A program made the translations under genes and the position numbers. A model generated the notes under the pieces. It searched no databases. It had not been told where the DNA came from and saw only the letters and a list, made by a program, of their open reading frames with translations. From contig NZ_BDBI01000024.1 in NCBI RefSeq assembly GCF_001612905.1, forward strand, positions 1 through 64,000: a stretch of DNA of 64,000 nt. Direction: 5' to 3'. This DNA is from Nocardia ignorata NBRC 108230 (GTDB lineage: Bacteria > Actinomycetota > Actinomycetes > Mycobacteriales > Mycobacteriaceae). Positions 1 through 9,256 of this stretch are shown here, in pieces. Each line of letters begins with the position of its first letter. Positions within the stretch are counted from its first letter, which is position 1.

Positions 1-2502
1 ACCCCCGCACCGGGTGCTCAGGCCCCGCGTCCGGCCGGTCCCGGCCCGAAGCCCGGCCCGAAGACCCCCCGGGTCGGCAACAACCCGTTCAGCTCCGCTC
101 CCGATCGTGAGCGTCCGGCGCCGCGTCCCGCCCCGCAGGGCGGTCCTCGCCCGACGCCGGGTCAGGGCGGTCCCCGTCCGGCTCCCGGTCAGGGTGGCCC
201 GCGTCCGGCTCCCGGTCAGGGCGGTCCCCGCCCCGGTCAGGGTCAGGGTCAGGGTGGCCCGCGTCCGGCCGCCGCGCAGGGCGGTGCCCCGCGACCCGGT
301 GGTCCGCGCCCCAACCCGGGCTCGATGCCGCCGCGTCCGAACCCCGGCGCCATGCCCGCTCGTTCCGCACGTCCCGGCCCCGCGGCCGGTGGCCGTCCGG
401 GTCGTCCCGGCGGCGCCCCCGGTGGCGGCGCAGGCCGTCCCGGTGGTGGCGGCGGTGGCGGCTACCGCGGTGGCGGTGGCGGTGCCCCCGGCGCTCCTGG
501 TGCCGGTGCGCCCGCGGCCGGTGGTTTCCGTGGTCGCCCCGGTGGCGGCGGCGGTCGTCCCGGTGGTCCCGGTGGCCGTGGTGGTGCCGCAGGCGCCTTC
601 GGTCGTCCCGGTGGCGCGGTGCGCCGTGGCCGCAAGTCGAAGCGGGCGAAGCGCGCCGAGTACGAGAACATGCAGGCTCCCGCCGTCGGCGGCGTGCGTC
701 TGCCCCGTGGCAACGGCGAGATCATCCGTCTCGCCCGTGGCGCCTCGCTGTCGGACTTCGCCGAGAAGATCGACGCGAACCCGGCCGCACTCGTGCAGGC
801 CTTGTTCAACCTCGGCGAGATGGTCACCGCGACCCAGTCGGTGAACGACGAGACCCTCGAGCTGCTCGGCAGCGAGATGAACTACGTCGTCCACGTGGTC
901 AGCCCCGAGGACGAGGACCGCGAGCTCCTCTCCTCGTTCGACCTCACCTACGGCGAGGACGCGGGCACCGAGGAAGACCTCGAGCAGCGTCCGCCGGTGG
1001 TGACCGTGATGGGTCACGTCGACCACGGTAAGACCCGACTGCTGGACACGATCCGTAAGGCCAACGTCCGTGAGGGCGAGGCCGGTGGCATCACCCAGCA
1101 CATCGGTGCCTACCAGGTGCTGACGAACCTGAACGAGGAAGAGCGCCTCATCACCTTCATCGACACCCCGGGTCACGAGGCGTTCACCGCCATGCGTGCC
1201 CGTGGTGCGAAGGCCACCGACATCGCGATCCTCGTGGTCGCGGCCGACGACGGCGTCATGCCGCAGACGGTGGAAGCGATCAACCACGCCCAGGCGGCCG
1301 ACGTGCCGATCGTCGTGGCGGTCAACAAGATCGACAAGGAAGGCGCGAACCCGGACAAGATCCGGCAGCAGCTGACCGAATACGGCCTGGTGACCGAGGA
1401 ATACGGTGGCGACACCATGTTCGTCGACATCTCGGCCAAGCAGGGCACCAACATCGACGCGCTGCTCGAAGCGGTGCTGCTGACCGCGGATGCCTCGCTC
1501 GACCTGCGGGCCAACCCGGACATGGACGCCCAGGGTGTCGCCATCGAGGCGCACCTCGACCGCGGCCGTGGCCCGGTGGCCACCGTGCTCATCCAGCGCG
1601 GCACGCTCCGTGTCGGCGACTCGATCGTGGCGGGCGACGCCTACGGTCGCGTGCGCCGCATGGTCGACGAGCACGGCGAGGACGTCCACGCGGCGCTCCC
1701 GTCGCGCCCGGTGCAGGTCATCGGTTTCACCTCGGTGCCCGGCGCCGGTGACAACCTGATCGTGGTCGAGGAAGACCGCATCGCCCGCCAGATCGCCGAC
1801 CGCCGCAACGCACGCAAGCGCAACGCGCTGGCCGCACGCAGCCGCAAGCGGATCAGCCTGGAAGATCTGGATGCCGCCCTGAAGGAGACTTCGGAGCTCA
1901 ACCTGATCCTCAAGGGCGACAACTCCGGTACCGTCGAGGCCCTCGAAGAGGCCCTGCTCGGTATCGAGATCGACGACGAGGTGCGCCTGCGCGTCATCGA
2001 CCGCGGTGTCGGTGGCGTCACCGAGACCAACGTCAACCTGGCGTCGGCCTCGAACGCGATCATCATCGGCTTCAACGTCCGTGCGGAGGGCAAGGCCACC
2101 GAGCTGGCCAACCGCGAGGGCGTCGACATCCGGTACTACTCGGTGATCTACCAGGCCATCGACGAGATCGAGAAGGCCCTCAAGGGCATGCTCAAGCCGA
2201 TCTACGAAGAGGTCGAGCTGGGCCGGGCGGAGATCCGCGCGATCTTCCGTTCGTCGAAGATCGGCAACATCGCCGGCTGCATGGTCACCAGCGGTTCGGT
2301 CAAGCGCAACGCCAAGGCGCGCCTGATCCGTGACGGCCGGGTGATCGCCGAGACGATGACCATCTCCTCGCTCAAGCGGGAGAAGGACGACGCCACCGAG
2401 GTGCGCGAGGGTTTCGAGTGCGGTATGACCGTGACCTACAGCGACATCAAGGACGGCGACATCATCGAGGCGTACGAGCTGCGCGAGAAGCCGCGCGACT
2501 GA
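1..2502 (+). CDS. infB: Translation initiation factor IF-2 (5'-truncated by window edge)
   Basis: IF-2 is the GTPase that places initiator fMet-tRNA on the 30S subunit and promotes subunit joining. The frame is already open at base 1, so the start lies outside the window. About 833 residues are visible. The first ~210 are a Gly/Pro/Arg/Gln-rich low-complexity region typical of actinobacterial IF-2. Then come the G1 motif GHVDHGKT (near nt 1012), the G3 motif DTPGHEAF, the G4 motif NKID and the beta-barrel and C-terminal tRNA-binding domains, ending in ELREKPRD. It leads a plus-strand set with DUF503, rbfA and nrnA, the usual order after nusA. Seen: all motifs. Known: family function. Confidence 0.98.
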   Translation, partial: TPAPGAQAPRPAGPGPKPGPKTPRVGNNPFSSAPDRERPAPRPAPQGGPRPTPGQGGPRPAPGQGGPRPAPGQGGPRPGQGQGQGGPRPAAAQGGAPRPGGPRPNPGSMPPRPNPGAMPARSARPGPAAGGRPGRPGGAPGGGAGRPGGGGGGGYRGGGGGAPGAPGAGAPAAGGFRGRPGGGGGRPGGPGGRGGAAGAFGRPGGAVRRGRKSKRAKRAEYENMQAPAVGGVRLPRGNGEIIRLARGASLSDFAEKIDANPAALVQALFNLGEMVTATQSVNDETLELLGSEMNYVVHVVSPEDEDRELLSSFDLTYGEDAGTEEDLEQRPPVVTVMGHVDHGKTRLLDTIRKANVREGEAGGITQHIGAYQVLTNLNEEERLITFIDTPGHEAFTAMRARGAKATDIAILVVAADDGVMPQTVEAINHAQAADVPIVVAVNKIDKEGANPDKIRQQLTEYGLVTEEYGGDTMFVDISAKQGTNIDALLEAVLLTADASLDLRANPDMDAQGVAIEAHLDRGRGPVATVLIQRGTLRVGDSIVAGDAYGRVRRMVDEHGEDVHAALPSRPVQVIGFTSVPGAGDNLIVVEEDRIARQIADRRNARKRNALAARSRKRISLEDLDAALKETSELNLILKGDNSGTVEALEEALLGIEIDDEVRLRVIDRGVGGVTETNVNLASASNAIIIGFNVRAEGKATELANREGVDIRYYSVIYQAIDEIEKALKGMLKPIYEEVELGRAEIRAIFRSSKIGNIAGCMVTSGSVKRNAKARLIRDGRVIAETMTISSLKREKDDATEVREGFECGMTVTYSDIKDGDIIEAYELREKPRD
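160..270 (+). repeat. In-frame tandem repeat in the IF-2 N-terminal domain
   Basis: Two perfect-length 27-bp units (160-186 and 187-213) encode GQGGPRPAP. A shortened unit, a run of three Gly-Gln pairs and a further partial copy follow. The units differ only at synonymous positions. Such repeats make the IF-2 N-terminus variable in length between strains. Confidence 0.8.
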
Positions 2503-2576
2503 TATCGCACACCGTTCCACACGCCGCATCCGAATCCTCGGGTGCGGCGTGTGGTCATGCGTGCAAACCATCTACC

Positions 2577-2582
2577 AGGAGG
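2577..2582 (+). promoter_or_regulatory. Ribosome binding site that fixes a CTG start for the DUF503 gene
   Basis: AGGAGG lies 9 nt before a CTG codon at 2592. That CTG is the only codon that keeps the conserved N-terminus (YIGALEFDLLLGDVHSLKEKRS). The frame is closed by a TGA at 2583-2585, and the next GTG (2634) would delete the first strand. Confidence 0.7.
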
Positions 2583-2591
2583 TGAGCACCG

Positions 2592-2885
2592 CTGTACATC
2601 GGTGCGCTCGAATTCGATCTACTGCTCGGTGACGTGCATTCGCTCAAGGAGAAGCGGTCGGTGATCCGGCCGATCCTCGCCGAGCTGCAGAAACGCTTCG
2701 CCGTGAATGCCGCCGAGGCCGGTGATCAGGACCTGCACCGCCGTGCGCTGCTCGGGGTGGCCATGGTCAGTGCGGAAACGGGACATCTCAACGAGGTGCT
2801 CGACAAATGTGAGCGGCACGTTGCCGCGCGTCCGGAGATAGAGTTGCTGGCAGTACGCCGCCGGATCTTCGGACCCGAAGACTGA
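2592..2885 (+). CDS. DUF503 family protein, probable CTG start
   Basis: Small conserved protein of about 97 residues found between infB and rbfA in many actinobacteria and firmicutes. The conserved core is visible: IGALEFDLLLGDVHSLKEKRSVIRPILAELQKRF, then a region with HRRALLGVAMVS and a C-terminus ending RRIFGPED. The biochemical function is unknown; its position suggests a link to ribosome assembly. The start was placed at CTG 2592 because of the AGGAGG 9 nt upstream and because the family N-terminus begins there. A GTG at 2634 is the fallback. It shares the infB transcription unit (89 nt after infB, 54 nt before rbfA). Confidence 0.85.
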   Translation: MYIGALEFDLLLGDVHSLKEKRSVIRPILAELQKRFAVNAAEAGDQDLHRRALLGVAMVSAETGHLNEVLDKCERHVAARPEIELLAVRRRIFGPED

Positions 2886-2939
2886 CAGGCGCGGCCCGGG
2901 TGTCACAGCCCGGTGCCTGCCTATGAGAGGAGTGTCCCC

Positions 2940-3386
2940 ATGGTGGATCAAGCCAGGGCTCGCCGACTCGCCAAGCGGATTTCCGCGATCGTGGCCACCG
3001 CGATCGAGTACGAGATCAAGGATCCGCGGCTGCGGTTCGTCACAGTCACCGACGCCAAGGTGACCGGCGATCTGCGCGAGGCGACGATTTACTACACGGT
3101 GATGGGCGAGACGCTCGACGCCGAGCCCGATTACGCGGCGGCCGCCGCAGGTCTCGACGCGGCCAAGGGGGTACTGCGGTCCAAGGTCGGCGCGGGGACG
3201 GGCGTGAAGTTCACCCCGATCCTGTCGTTCAGCCTGGACAAGGTGCCCGACGCGGCGCGCGAGATGGAAGAGCTGCTGGCCAGGGCTCGCGCCATCGACG
3301 ACGAGGTGGCCAAGGTGGCCGCCAACGCCAAGCACGCCGGTGACGCCGACCCGTACAAGTCCGAACGCGACGACGAGGACGAGTAG
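2940..3386 (+). CDS. rbfA: 30S ribosome-binding factor RbfA
   Basis: RbfA binds pre-30S particles and helps mature the 5' end of 16S rRNA. The 148-residue product has the single KH-like fold sequence: RLAKRISAIVATAIEYEIKDPRL, then FVTVTDAKVTGDLREATIYYTV, and LRSKVG...FTPILSFSLD near the end of the core. The C-terminal tail is acidic (SERDDEDE). ATG 2940 was chosen because GAGAGGAG ends 7 nt before it; an in-frame codon at 2913 would add nine non-conserved residues. It is followed 9 nt later by nrnA. Confidence 0.96.
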   Translation: MVDQARARRLAKRISAIVATAIEYEIKDPRLRFVTVTDAKVTGDLREATIYYTVMGETLDAEPDYAAAAAGLDAAKGVLRSKVGAGTGVKFTPILSFSLDKVPDAAREMEELLARARAIDDEVAKVAANAKHAGDADPYKSERDDEDE

Positions 3387-3395
3387 GGCACCCGC

Positions 3396-4394
3396 GTGAC
3401 CAGTGTCCGGGACGGGACCGAACTGGGTGCCGCCGTCGCGTTGCTGGCGGCCGCCCGTTCGGTGACCGTCCTGTGCCATGTGCAGCCCGATGCCGACACG
3501 GTCGGCAGCGGGCTGGCCTTGGCGCTGGCTCTCGACCGCCGCGGCGTGCCGGTGTGCGTGTCGTTCGCCGAACCGGCCGAGCTGCCCGCCTCGCTGCGTA
3601 CCCTGCCCGGCGGGCAGCATCTCGTCGCGCCCGGGCAGGTTCCGCACGAGGTGGACCTGCTGGTGGTCGTCGACTGCGGTGCCCGCAGCCGCCTCGGTGC
3701 GCTCGCCGACCGATTATCCGGTGCGGCAACGACTCTGGTGATCGACCATCACCGCGCCAACGACGGTTTCGGCACGGTGGATCTGATCGATGAGACGGCG
3801 GCCTCGACCACCGAGCTGGTCACCCGGCTGCTCGACGCGTGGGGCGTGCCTATCGACGCCGCCATCGCGCACTGCCTGTTCGCGGGTCTGGTCACCGACA
3901 CCGGTTCGTTCCGCTGGGCCAGGCCGGGCAGCCACGCGTTGGCCGAGCGGCTGCTCGCCACCGGCATCGACGGTTCCGAAATCACCCGGTCCCTGCTCGA
4001 TACCCACCCCTTCACGTGGTTACCGATGCTGTCGAAGGTGTTGTCCTCGGCGGTGGTCGTGCCCGGTGCGGCGGGCGTCGGGCTGGTGTACGCACTGGTC
4101 CGGGCGGCCGACACGCACGAGGTGGGGCCCGAGGAAGTGGAGAGCGTCATCGACGTCATCCGCACGACCGCCGAGGCGGGGATCGCCGTCGTCTTCAAGG
4201 AGGCGCGCGGGCAGAACGACCGCTGGACGGTCTCGCTGCGTTCGCGCGACTCGGCCCCCGGTGTTTCCGACGGTGTCGACGTGGCGGCGATCGCGAGCCG
4301 GTTCGGCGGTGGGGGACATCGGTTCGCGGCCGGGTACACGACTTATGGGAGCGCCGAGTCCGTGGTGCGCGCGTTGGTGGACGAGCTCTCCTGA
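3396..4394 (+). CDS. nrnA: DHH/DHHA1 phosphoesterase (NrnA-type oligoribonuclease / pAp phosphatase)
   Basis: The product of 332 residues belongs to the DHH superfamily, which degrades short RNA oligomers, pAp or cyclic-dinucleotide intermediates with Mn2+. Seen: a metal-binding HVQPDADTVGSGLAL motif near residue 28, VVDCGAR, the signature IDHH near residue 115, and a C-terminal DHHA1 motif GGGGHRFAAGY. GTG 3396 directly follows the rbfA stop, so the two are probably translated from one mRNA. The gene is orthologous by order and motifs to M. tuberculosis Rv2837c. Which substrate dominates here cannot be read from sequence. Confidence 0.93.
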   Translation: MTSVRDGTELGAAVALLAAARSVTVLCHVQPDADTVGSGLALALALDRRGVPVCVSFAEPAELPASLRTLPGGQHLVAPGQVPHEVDLLVVVDCGARSRLGALADRLSGAATTLVIDHHRANDGFGTVDLIDETAASTTELVTRLLDAWGVPIDAAIAHCLFAGLVTDTGSFRWARPGSHALAERLLATGIDGSEITRSLLDTHPFTWLPMLSKVLSSAVVVPGAAGVGLVYALVRAADTHEVGPEEVESVIDVIRTTAEAGIAVVFKEARGQNDRWTVSLRSRDSAPGVSDGVDVAAIASRFGGGGHRFAAGYTTYGSAESVVRALVDELS

Positions 4395-4564
4395 CGCACT
4401 GGTGTTGTGGTCGACGGCGTCGAGGCTGTCGATTTCATGACGGGATCAGGCGGTCAGTCGCCGCGAGGGGCGGCCGGGGTGGCCACAGGCTCTCGGTGTC
4501 TCGCCGACTTGTCGGTGGTCTGTGCCAGTATCGGCGGATCGGATGCGGGTGGTGGGAGGTCGGT

Positions 4565-5926
4565 GTGGGGTCGACGGTGTCCAACGATGACGACGCGATG
4601 ATCGAGAACGCCGGGCCCCGGCGGATTCTCGGCATCGCGGTGCCGACGCTCGGTGTGCTGGTCGCGGAACCCCTGTATCTGCTGTTCGATATCGCGGTGG
4701 TCGGGCGGCTCGGGGCGCTGGCGTTGGCCGGGCTCGCCGTCGGCGGGGTGATTCTGGGGACGGTGAGTACGCAGCTGACGTTCCTGTCCTACGGGACGAC
4801 GGCGCGGGCGGCTCGGCGCAACGGTGCGGGCGACCGCGCGGGGGCGGTCGAAGAGGGTGTGCAGGCCAGTTGGGTCGGCCTCGGGATCGGCATCGTGATC
4901 CTCGCGGTGATCCAGCTGTTCGCGGGCCCACTGTGTTCGGTGCTCGCCGGCGGTGGGGAGATCGCCGACGAAGCCCTCACCTGGGTGCGGATCGCACTCT
5001 TCGGAGTGCCGTTGATCCTGCTGTCCATGGCGGGCAACGGGTGGATGCGTGGGGTGCAGGACGTTCGGCGTCCACTGTTGTATGTCGTTGCCGGGCTGGC
5101 TCTTTCGGCTGTGCTGTGTCCGGTTCTGGTGTACGGATTACTCGGCGCGCCACGGATGGAGCTGGCCGGATCGGCGGTGGCCAACCTCGTCGGCCAAACG
5201 GTGTCGGGTGCACTGTTCGGTTACGCCCTGCTGCGGGAACGGGTTTCGTTGCGACCACGCCCGTCGGTGATGCGCGCCCAACTGGTCCTCGGCCGCGACC
5301 TCATCGTGCGCAGTCTGTCGTTCCAGGTGTGTTTCGTCTCGGCCGCCGCCGTCGCGGCCCGCTTCGGCGCCGCATCGGTCGCCGCCCACCAACTGGTGCT
5401 GCAACTGTGGAATTTCCTCGCACTGACGCTGGATTCGCTGGCCATCGCCGCCCAGACCCTGGTCGGTGCGGCGCTCGGCGCGGGCAACGCCCGGGGTGCG
5501 AAGGGCATCGCCCGGCGCGTCACGACCTGGTCGGGGATATTCGGACTGTTCCTCGCCGGAATCTTCGCCGCCGCTGCCGGCGTACTGCCACTGCTGTTCA
5601 CCGACGACGCGGCAGTACTCGACCGCACCCACGTGATCTGGTGGTTCTTCGTCGCCATGATCCCGGTCGCGGGCGTCGTCTTCGGTCTCGACGGTGTCCT
5701 CCTCGGTGCGGGCGACGCGGCCTTCCTGCGCACCGCCACCCTGGCGGCGGCCCTCGGCGGATTCCTGCCCCTGATCTGGTTGTCCCTGGTCTTCGACTGG
5801 GGCGTCGCGGGAATTTGGACCGGCTTGGTCGTCTTCATGCTCGCCCGGCTTCTCGCAGTCGTCGCCCGTGCCCGATCCGGACGCTGGGCCAAGGTCGGCG
5901 CCGAACTCCCACGCGAAGCCGCCTAG
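4565..5926 (+). CDS. dinF: MATE-family efflux transporter (DinF-like)
   Basis: Integral membrane exporter of about 453 residues with roughly 12 hydrophobic segments. The N-terminal region (RRILGIAVPTLGVLVAEPLYLLFDIAVVGRLG) is typical of the DinF branch of the MATE family, which exchanges cations for organic compounds. GTG 4565 was picked because GGGAGG lies 5 nt upstream; ATG 4598 is an alternative giving MIENAGPRR. It follows nrnA after 170 nt, as dinF (Rv2836c) does in M. tuberculosis. The 170-nt gap holds no recognisable gene. Its natural substrate is unknown. Confidence 0.93.
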   Translation: MGSTVSNDDDAMIENAGPRRILGIAVPTLGVLVAEPLYLLFDIAVVGRLGALALAGLAVGGVILGTVSTQLTFLSYGTTARAARRNGAGDRAGAVEEGVQASWVGLGIGIVILAVIQLFAGPLCSVLAGGGEIADEALTWVRIALFGVPLILLSMAGNGWMRGVQDVRRPLLYVVAGLALSAVLCPVLVYGLLGAPRMELAGSAVANLVGQTVSGALFGYALLRERVSLRPRPSVMRAQLVLGRDLIVRSLSFQVCFVSAAAVAARFGAASVAAHQLVLQLWNFLALTLDSLAIAAQTLVGAALGAGNARGAKGIARRVTTWSGIFGLFLAGIFAAAAGVLPLLFTDDAAVLDRTHVIWWFFVAMIPVAGVVFGLDGVLLGAGDAAFLRTATLAAALGGFLPLIWLSLVFDWGVAGIWTGLVVFMLARLLAVVARARSGRWAKVGAELPREAA

Positions 5927-6064
5927 CTGTCCGATCAGTCGAGCCGGGTCGGGCGTTTCGAGCCGAATTCGGTTCGTCGGCGAAAATGTGGGTAGTGCCG
6001 GTTCGTCGCCGATGACCTACCGTCGGGTGGACGACTCGGATCGGACATGGAAGGCGAAACCGGA

Positions 6065-7201
6065 GTGCACGAGTGGATTTCGAAGGCCGGGCGGGTGATC
6101 CTCGCGATGGTCTTCGTGCTGGTCGCGGTGATAGTCGGACTGCCCGCGTCGGCACAGGCGGCGCCCGAGACACCGGGTCGGTTGGTGTCGCGCACCGCTC
6201 AGCCCGCCGGGTGGGGCGAATGGTCGCGGGCCTCGATCGTCGAATACAGCACCGAGGCGGTCACCGGCGGAAGCACGAATTCGGCAGGGCTGCTGCTGCT
6301 TCCGGACACCCCCGCCCCGGAAGGCGGATACCCGGTCGTCGCCTGGGACCACGGCACCAGTGGCCTCGCGCCGCACTGCGGGCTCACCACTTCCAAAGCG
6401 GCGCATGAGCATTCGCTGCTGCAGTCGTTCCTCGACCGTGGCTGGGCCGTGGTCGCTCCCGACTATCTCGGGCTGTCGGCCGGCGCGGACACCGTGCATC
6501 CCTACCTGCACACTCGCACCGAAGCGACCGCCACCATCGACCTGGTGCGCGCCGCCCAGGCGGCCGAGCCCGGCCTGTCGCGCGCATGGGCCGTGGTCGG
6601 TGGTTCCCAGGGCGGACATGCCGCGCTGGCCACCGGCAACCTCGCCGCCGATTACGCCCCCGAACTCGACTTCCGGGGAACCGTGGCCTTGGCACCGGAA
6701 TCCCATTTCGAGGAGATCCTGTCCCGGCTGGGCCCCGGCGTCCCGAACCTCCCGGTCGTCGACCGGCTGGTCGGCCCGTTCGCGGGCATGCTCGCCGGGC
6801 TGCGCGCCGCCCGCCCGGACCTCGACGTGAACGGCGCGCTCACCGAGCGAGGCCGCCAGGTGGTCGACGCGATCTCGACCACCTGTGTGCGCGAGTTCGA
6901 TCGTGCGGCGGGCACCGCCTCGCTCGGGTCGCTGCTGGCCCGGCCGATCACCGAGGGCGGCATCGGCGCGGCCCTGCGCGACTACATGGTGGTGCCGACC
7001 GTCGGTTACCGGCAGCCGATCCTCATCGCACACGGTGCCACCGACATGGTCGTCCCGCTGCCGATGACCCTCGCACTGCTGTCGCGCATGCGGGTGGCGG
7101 GTACCGACGTGGAGTTCGCCCAGTACCCGGGCGGCCACGAGGAGATCGTCGTGGAATCGCGTGACCGCGTGCTCGACTTCGTCGACGAATTACTGGCCTG
7201 A
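6065..7201 (+). CDS. Secreted lipase (LIP family, alpha/beta hydrolase)
   Basis: Exported serine hydrolase of about 378 residues. A hydrophobic signal segment (RVILAMVFVLVAVIVGLPASAQA) is followed by a likely cleavage site before APETPG. The catalytic elements are visible: nucleophile elbow GGSQGG, acid in AHGATDMVVP, and histidine in YPGGHEEIV. An oxyanion-type WDHGTSG and the block DYLGLSAG match the fungal/actinobacterial secretory lipase family (LIP). GTG 6065 was preferred because GGAAGG sits 10 nt upstream; ATG 6047 would add six residues. The gene stands alone, with 138 nt before it. Substrate is probably acylglycerols or other esters. Confidence 0.9.
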   Translation: MHEWISKAGRVILAMVFVLVAVIVGLPASAQAAPETPGRLVSRTAQPAGWGEWSRASIVEYSTEAVTGGSTNSAGLLLLPDTPAPEGGYPVVAWDHGTSGLAPHCGLTTSKAAHEHSLLQSFLDRGWAVVAPDYLGLSAGADTVHPYLHTRTEATATIDLVRAAQAAEPGLSRAWAVVGGSQGGHAALATGNLAADYAPELDFRGTVALAPESHFEEILSRLGPGVPNLPVVDRLVGPFAGMLAGLRAARPDLDVNGALTERGRQVVDAISTTCVREFDRAAGTASLGSLLARPITEGGIGAALRDYMVVPTVGYRQPILIAHGATDMVVPLPMTLALLSRMRVAGTDVEFAQYPGGHEEIVVESRDRVLDFVDELLA

Positions 7202-7237
7202 CCTGGTCCCGCCGGGTGAACCGGCGGGCCGCGAGAG

Positions 7238-8104
7238 CTAGTCGGGGTCCTTCATCAGTGAGCCCACGGCGATGGCGCCTCCGACCAGCGCGAGCGGCAC
7301 CAAGCAGAGGAAGCCGAATATGTCGCCTCGCTCGTTGATGTCTTCCTGTTCGTCACGGTTGTGGCGGGCCGAGTTGTTGGTGACGCAGATGTCGTCGGCG
7401 TCCATGACCTCGGTGCCGCAGCGGACGCCGGAATCGTCCTCGCTCAGGCCCATGAAGGCGATACCGCCGAAGAACACCATGATCGCGATACCGATGACGA
7501 AACCCATCACCCGCATCGCCGGAGTCGACCTCTCGGCGGCGGCCGATGCACGAGCGACCGGAACGGGCGGCATCGGTGGCGTCGGCTCGGCCTGCGGTGC
7601 GGGCGTCAACGGCTCCGCCTGGGGCGCCGGCGGCAGCTCTAGTCCTATGTCGCGCGCGAGACCGGTGATCCCGTCTGCGTAGCCGTCGCCGAGGTGGCGA
7701 AGTTTCCACCGGCCCTGATGACGATAGAGCTCCACCGTCCTGATCAGCGTCTCGGCCGTGAAGCCGCTGCTCACCGCGACGAACTCCTCGCCGTCGCCGC
7801 ACACAACGCTGCGCACCTCGGTGCCCGCGAACCCTTGCCTGCCCGTGGCCGCGGCCACGACGACCCGCGCGATACCGGCGCCGACCAGGGCTGGATCGAT
7901 TCGCACCGAACCCTCCGTGACCTCGACGGCGCCGTCAGCCGACGGGTCCGCGCCGGGAACCACCAGGTCGCGGCCGTCGCGCAGGCGACCGTTGGCGTCG
8001 AGACCTACCGCGAGCACGCGCGGTGGCGGGCCGTCGACCACACCGACCCGGACCTCGACACGCCCGCCGGACAGCACACAGTTGCCCCCTTTTGCCAACA
8101 ACAC
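7238..8104 (-). CDS. TerD-domain protein with C-terminal membrane segments
   Basis: The 288-residue product starts with a TerD/tellurium-resistance stress domain (LLAKGGNCVLSGG, VGLDANGRLRD, then TAETLIRTVELYRHQGRWKLRHLGDGYADGITGLARDIG). After a Pro/Ala linker (~165-195) come two hydrophobic segments (GFVIGIAIMVFFGGIAFMGL and LCLVPLALVGGAIAVGSL). TerD domains usually occur in cytosolic calcium-binding stress proteins, so membrane anchoring is unusual but known in actinobacteria. The GTG start is preceded by a GGGGGA. It is divergent from pptH across about 150 bp. Function is unknown. Confidence 0.8.
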   Translation of the reverse strand: MLLAKGGNCVLSGGRVEVRVGVVDGPPPRVLAVGLDANGRLRDGRDLVVPGADPSADGAVEVTEGSVRIDPALVGAGIARVVVAAATGRQGFAGTEVRSVVCGDGEEFVAVSSGFTAETLIRTVELYRHQGRWKLRHLGDGYADGITGLARDIGLELPPAPQAEPLTPAPQAEPTPPMPPVPVARASAAAERSTPAMRVMGFVIGIAIMVFFGGIAFMGLSEDDSGVRCGTEVMDADDICVTNNSARHNRDEQEDINERGDIFGFLCLVPLALVGGAIAVGSLMKDPD

Positions 8105-8252
8105 CAGATCCCCCGAAGCTCTTGTGGCACAACGCCATGTGCGAAAAGCCTAACCGTTGCACGCGGCGTCGGCAGGCTGTGTTCCGAAGAACCCGGACGC
8201 CCGTGACCGACGGGGATGGGCCGGTCGAGGGCCGATGTGTCACTGTGGACAG

Positions 8253-9209
8253 GTGAATCCGAAGTTGTGGGCGGTCAGCGATGTGCACGTGGGGCACCAG
8301 GGCAACAAGCCGATCGTCGAGCAGATCCGGCCCGACTCGCCGGAGGACTGGCTGATCGTAGCCGGTGACGTGGGGGAGAAGGCCGAGGAGGTGCGGTGGG
8401 CGCTCGAGTTGCTGCGCGCCCGCTTCGCCAAGGTGATCTGGGTGCCGGGCAACCACGAACTGTGGACCACGCCCAAGGACCCGGTGCAGATGCACGGCGC
8501 CGCCCGCTACGACTACCTGGTGGCGATGTGCCGTGACCTCGATGTCCTCACCCCGGAGGATCCGTTCCCGGTGTGGAACGGGCCGGGTGCGGAGAAGTTC
8601 GGCGGCAGCGTCACGCTCGCCCCGATGTTCCTGCTCTACGACTACTCGTGGCGGCCCGCCGGAACCGGCACCAAGGCCGAGGCGCTCGCGGTGGCACGGG
8701 AACGCAACGTGGTCGCCACCGACGAATTCCTGCTCCACCCGGACCCGTACCTCACCCGCGACGCCTGGTGCCACGCCCGCGTGCAGTACACCCAGCGCCG
8801 CCTCGACGCCCTGGCGCCGGACACCCCGCTGGTGATGATCAACCACTTCCCGCTGGTCCGCCAGCCCACCGACATCCTCTTCTACCCCGAGTTCTCCCTG
8901 TGGTGCGGCACCGACCTCACCGCCGACTGGCACACCAGCTACAACGTGGTCTGCTCGGTGTACGGACACCTCCACATCCCGCGCACCACTCATTACGACG
9001 GTGTCCGCTTCGAAGAGGTGTCGCTCGGCTACCCGCGCGAATGGAAGCGCCGCGGGATGCCCGACCCCCTGCTGCGCCAGATCCTGCCCGAACCGGTCTA
9101 CGCCGAAGGCGACCTCAACGCCTGGGGCGGCCACTTCGCCGTCACCCCGGAGATGGAAGCGGCAGCCGAGGAGATGCGCGCGAAGGCGGATCGGCGTCGA
9201 GGCATCTGA
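8253..9209 (+). CDS. pptH: Metallophosphoesterase, PptH-like 4'-phosphopantetheinyl hydrolase
   Basis: Calcineurin-type phosphoesterase of about 318 residues. Metal-ligand motifs are present: SDVHVGH, AGDVG, PGNHELW, NHFPL and YGHLH. It lies directly before a PptT orthologue and truB, exactly as Rv2795c does in M. tuberculosis. Rv2795c (PptH) removes 4'-phosphopantetheine from carrier proteins, opposing PptT. The orthology rests on gene order plus motifs, so the specific function is inferred. The start is uncertain: GTG 8253 gives VNPKLWAVSDVH, while ATG 8235 with an upstream GAGGG would add six residues. Confidence 0.87.
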   Translation: MNPKLWAVSDVHVGHQGNKPIVEQIRPDSPEDWLIVAGDVGEKAEEVRWALELLRARFAKVIWVPGNHELWTTPKDPVQMHGAARYDYLVAMCRDLDVLTPEDPFPVWNGPGAEKFGGSVTLAPMFLLYDYSWRPAGTGTKAEALAVARERNVVATDEFLLHPDPYLTRDAWCHARVQYTQRRLDALAPDTPLVMINHFPLVRQPTDILFYPEFSLWCGTDLTADWHTSYNVVCSVYGHLHIPRTTHYDGVRFEEVSLGYPREWKRRGMPDPLLRQILPEPVYAEGDLNAWGGHFAVTPEMEAAAEEMRAKADRRRGI

Positions 9210-9256
9210 ACCGGGCCGGGCGGTCCTCCATCACGCACCGATTAGGCTGTTCTCCG

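Noticed and set aside
3839..4564. A long N-terminal extension of the MATE transporter
   Set aside because: This frame overlaps nrnA, is Arg/Gly-rich and unrelated to MATE proteins; a ribosome binding site supports GTG 4565.
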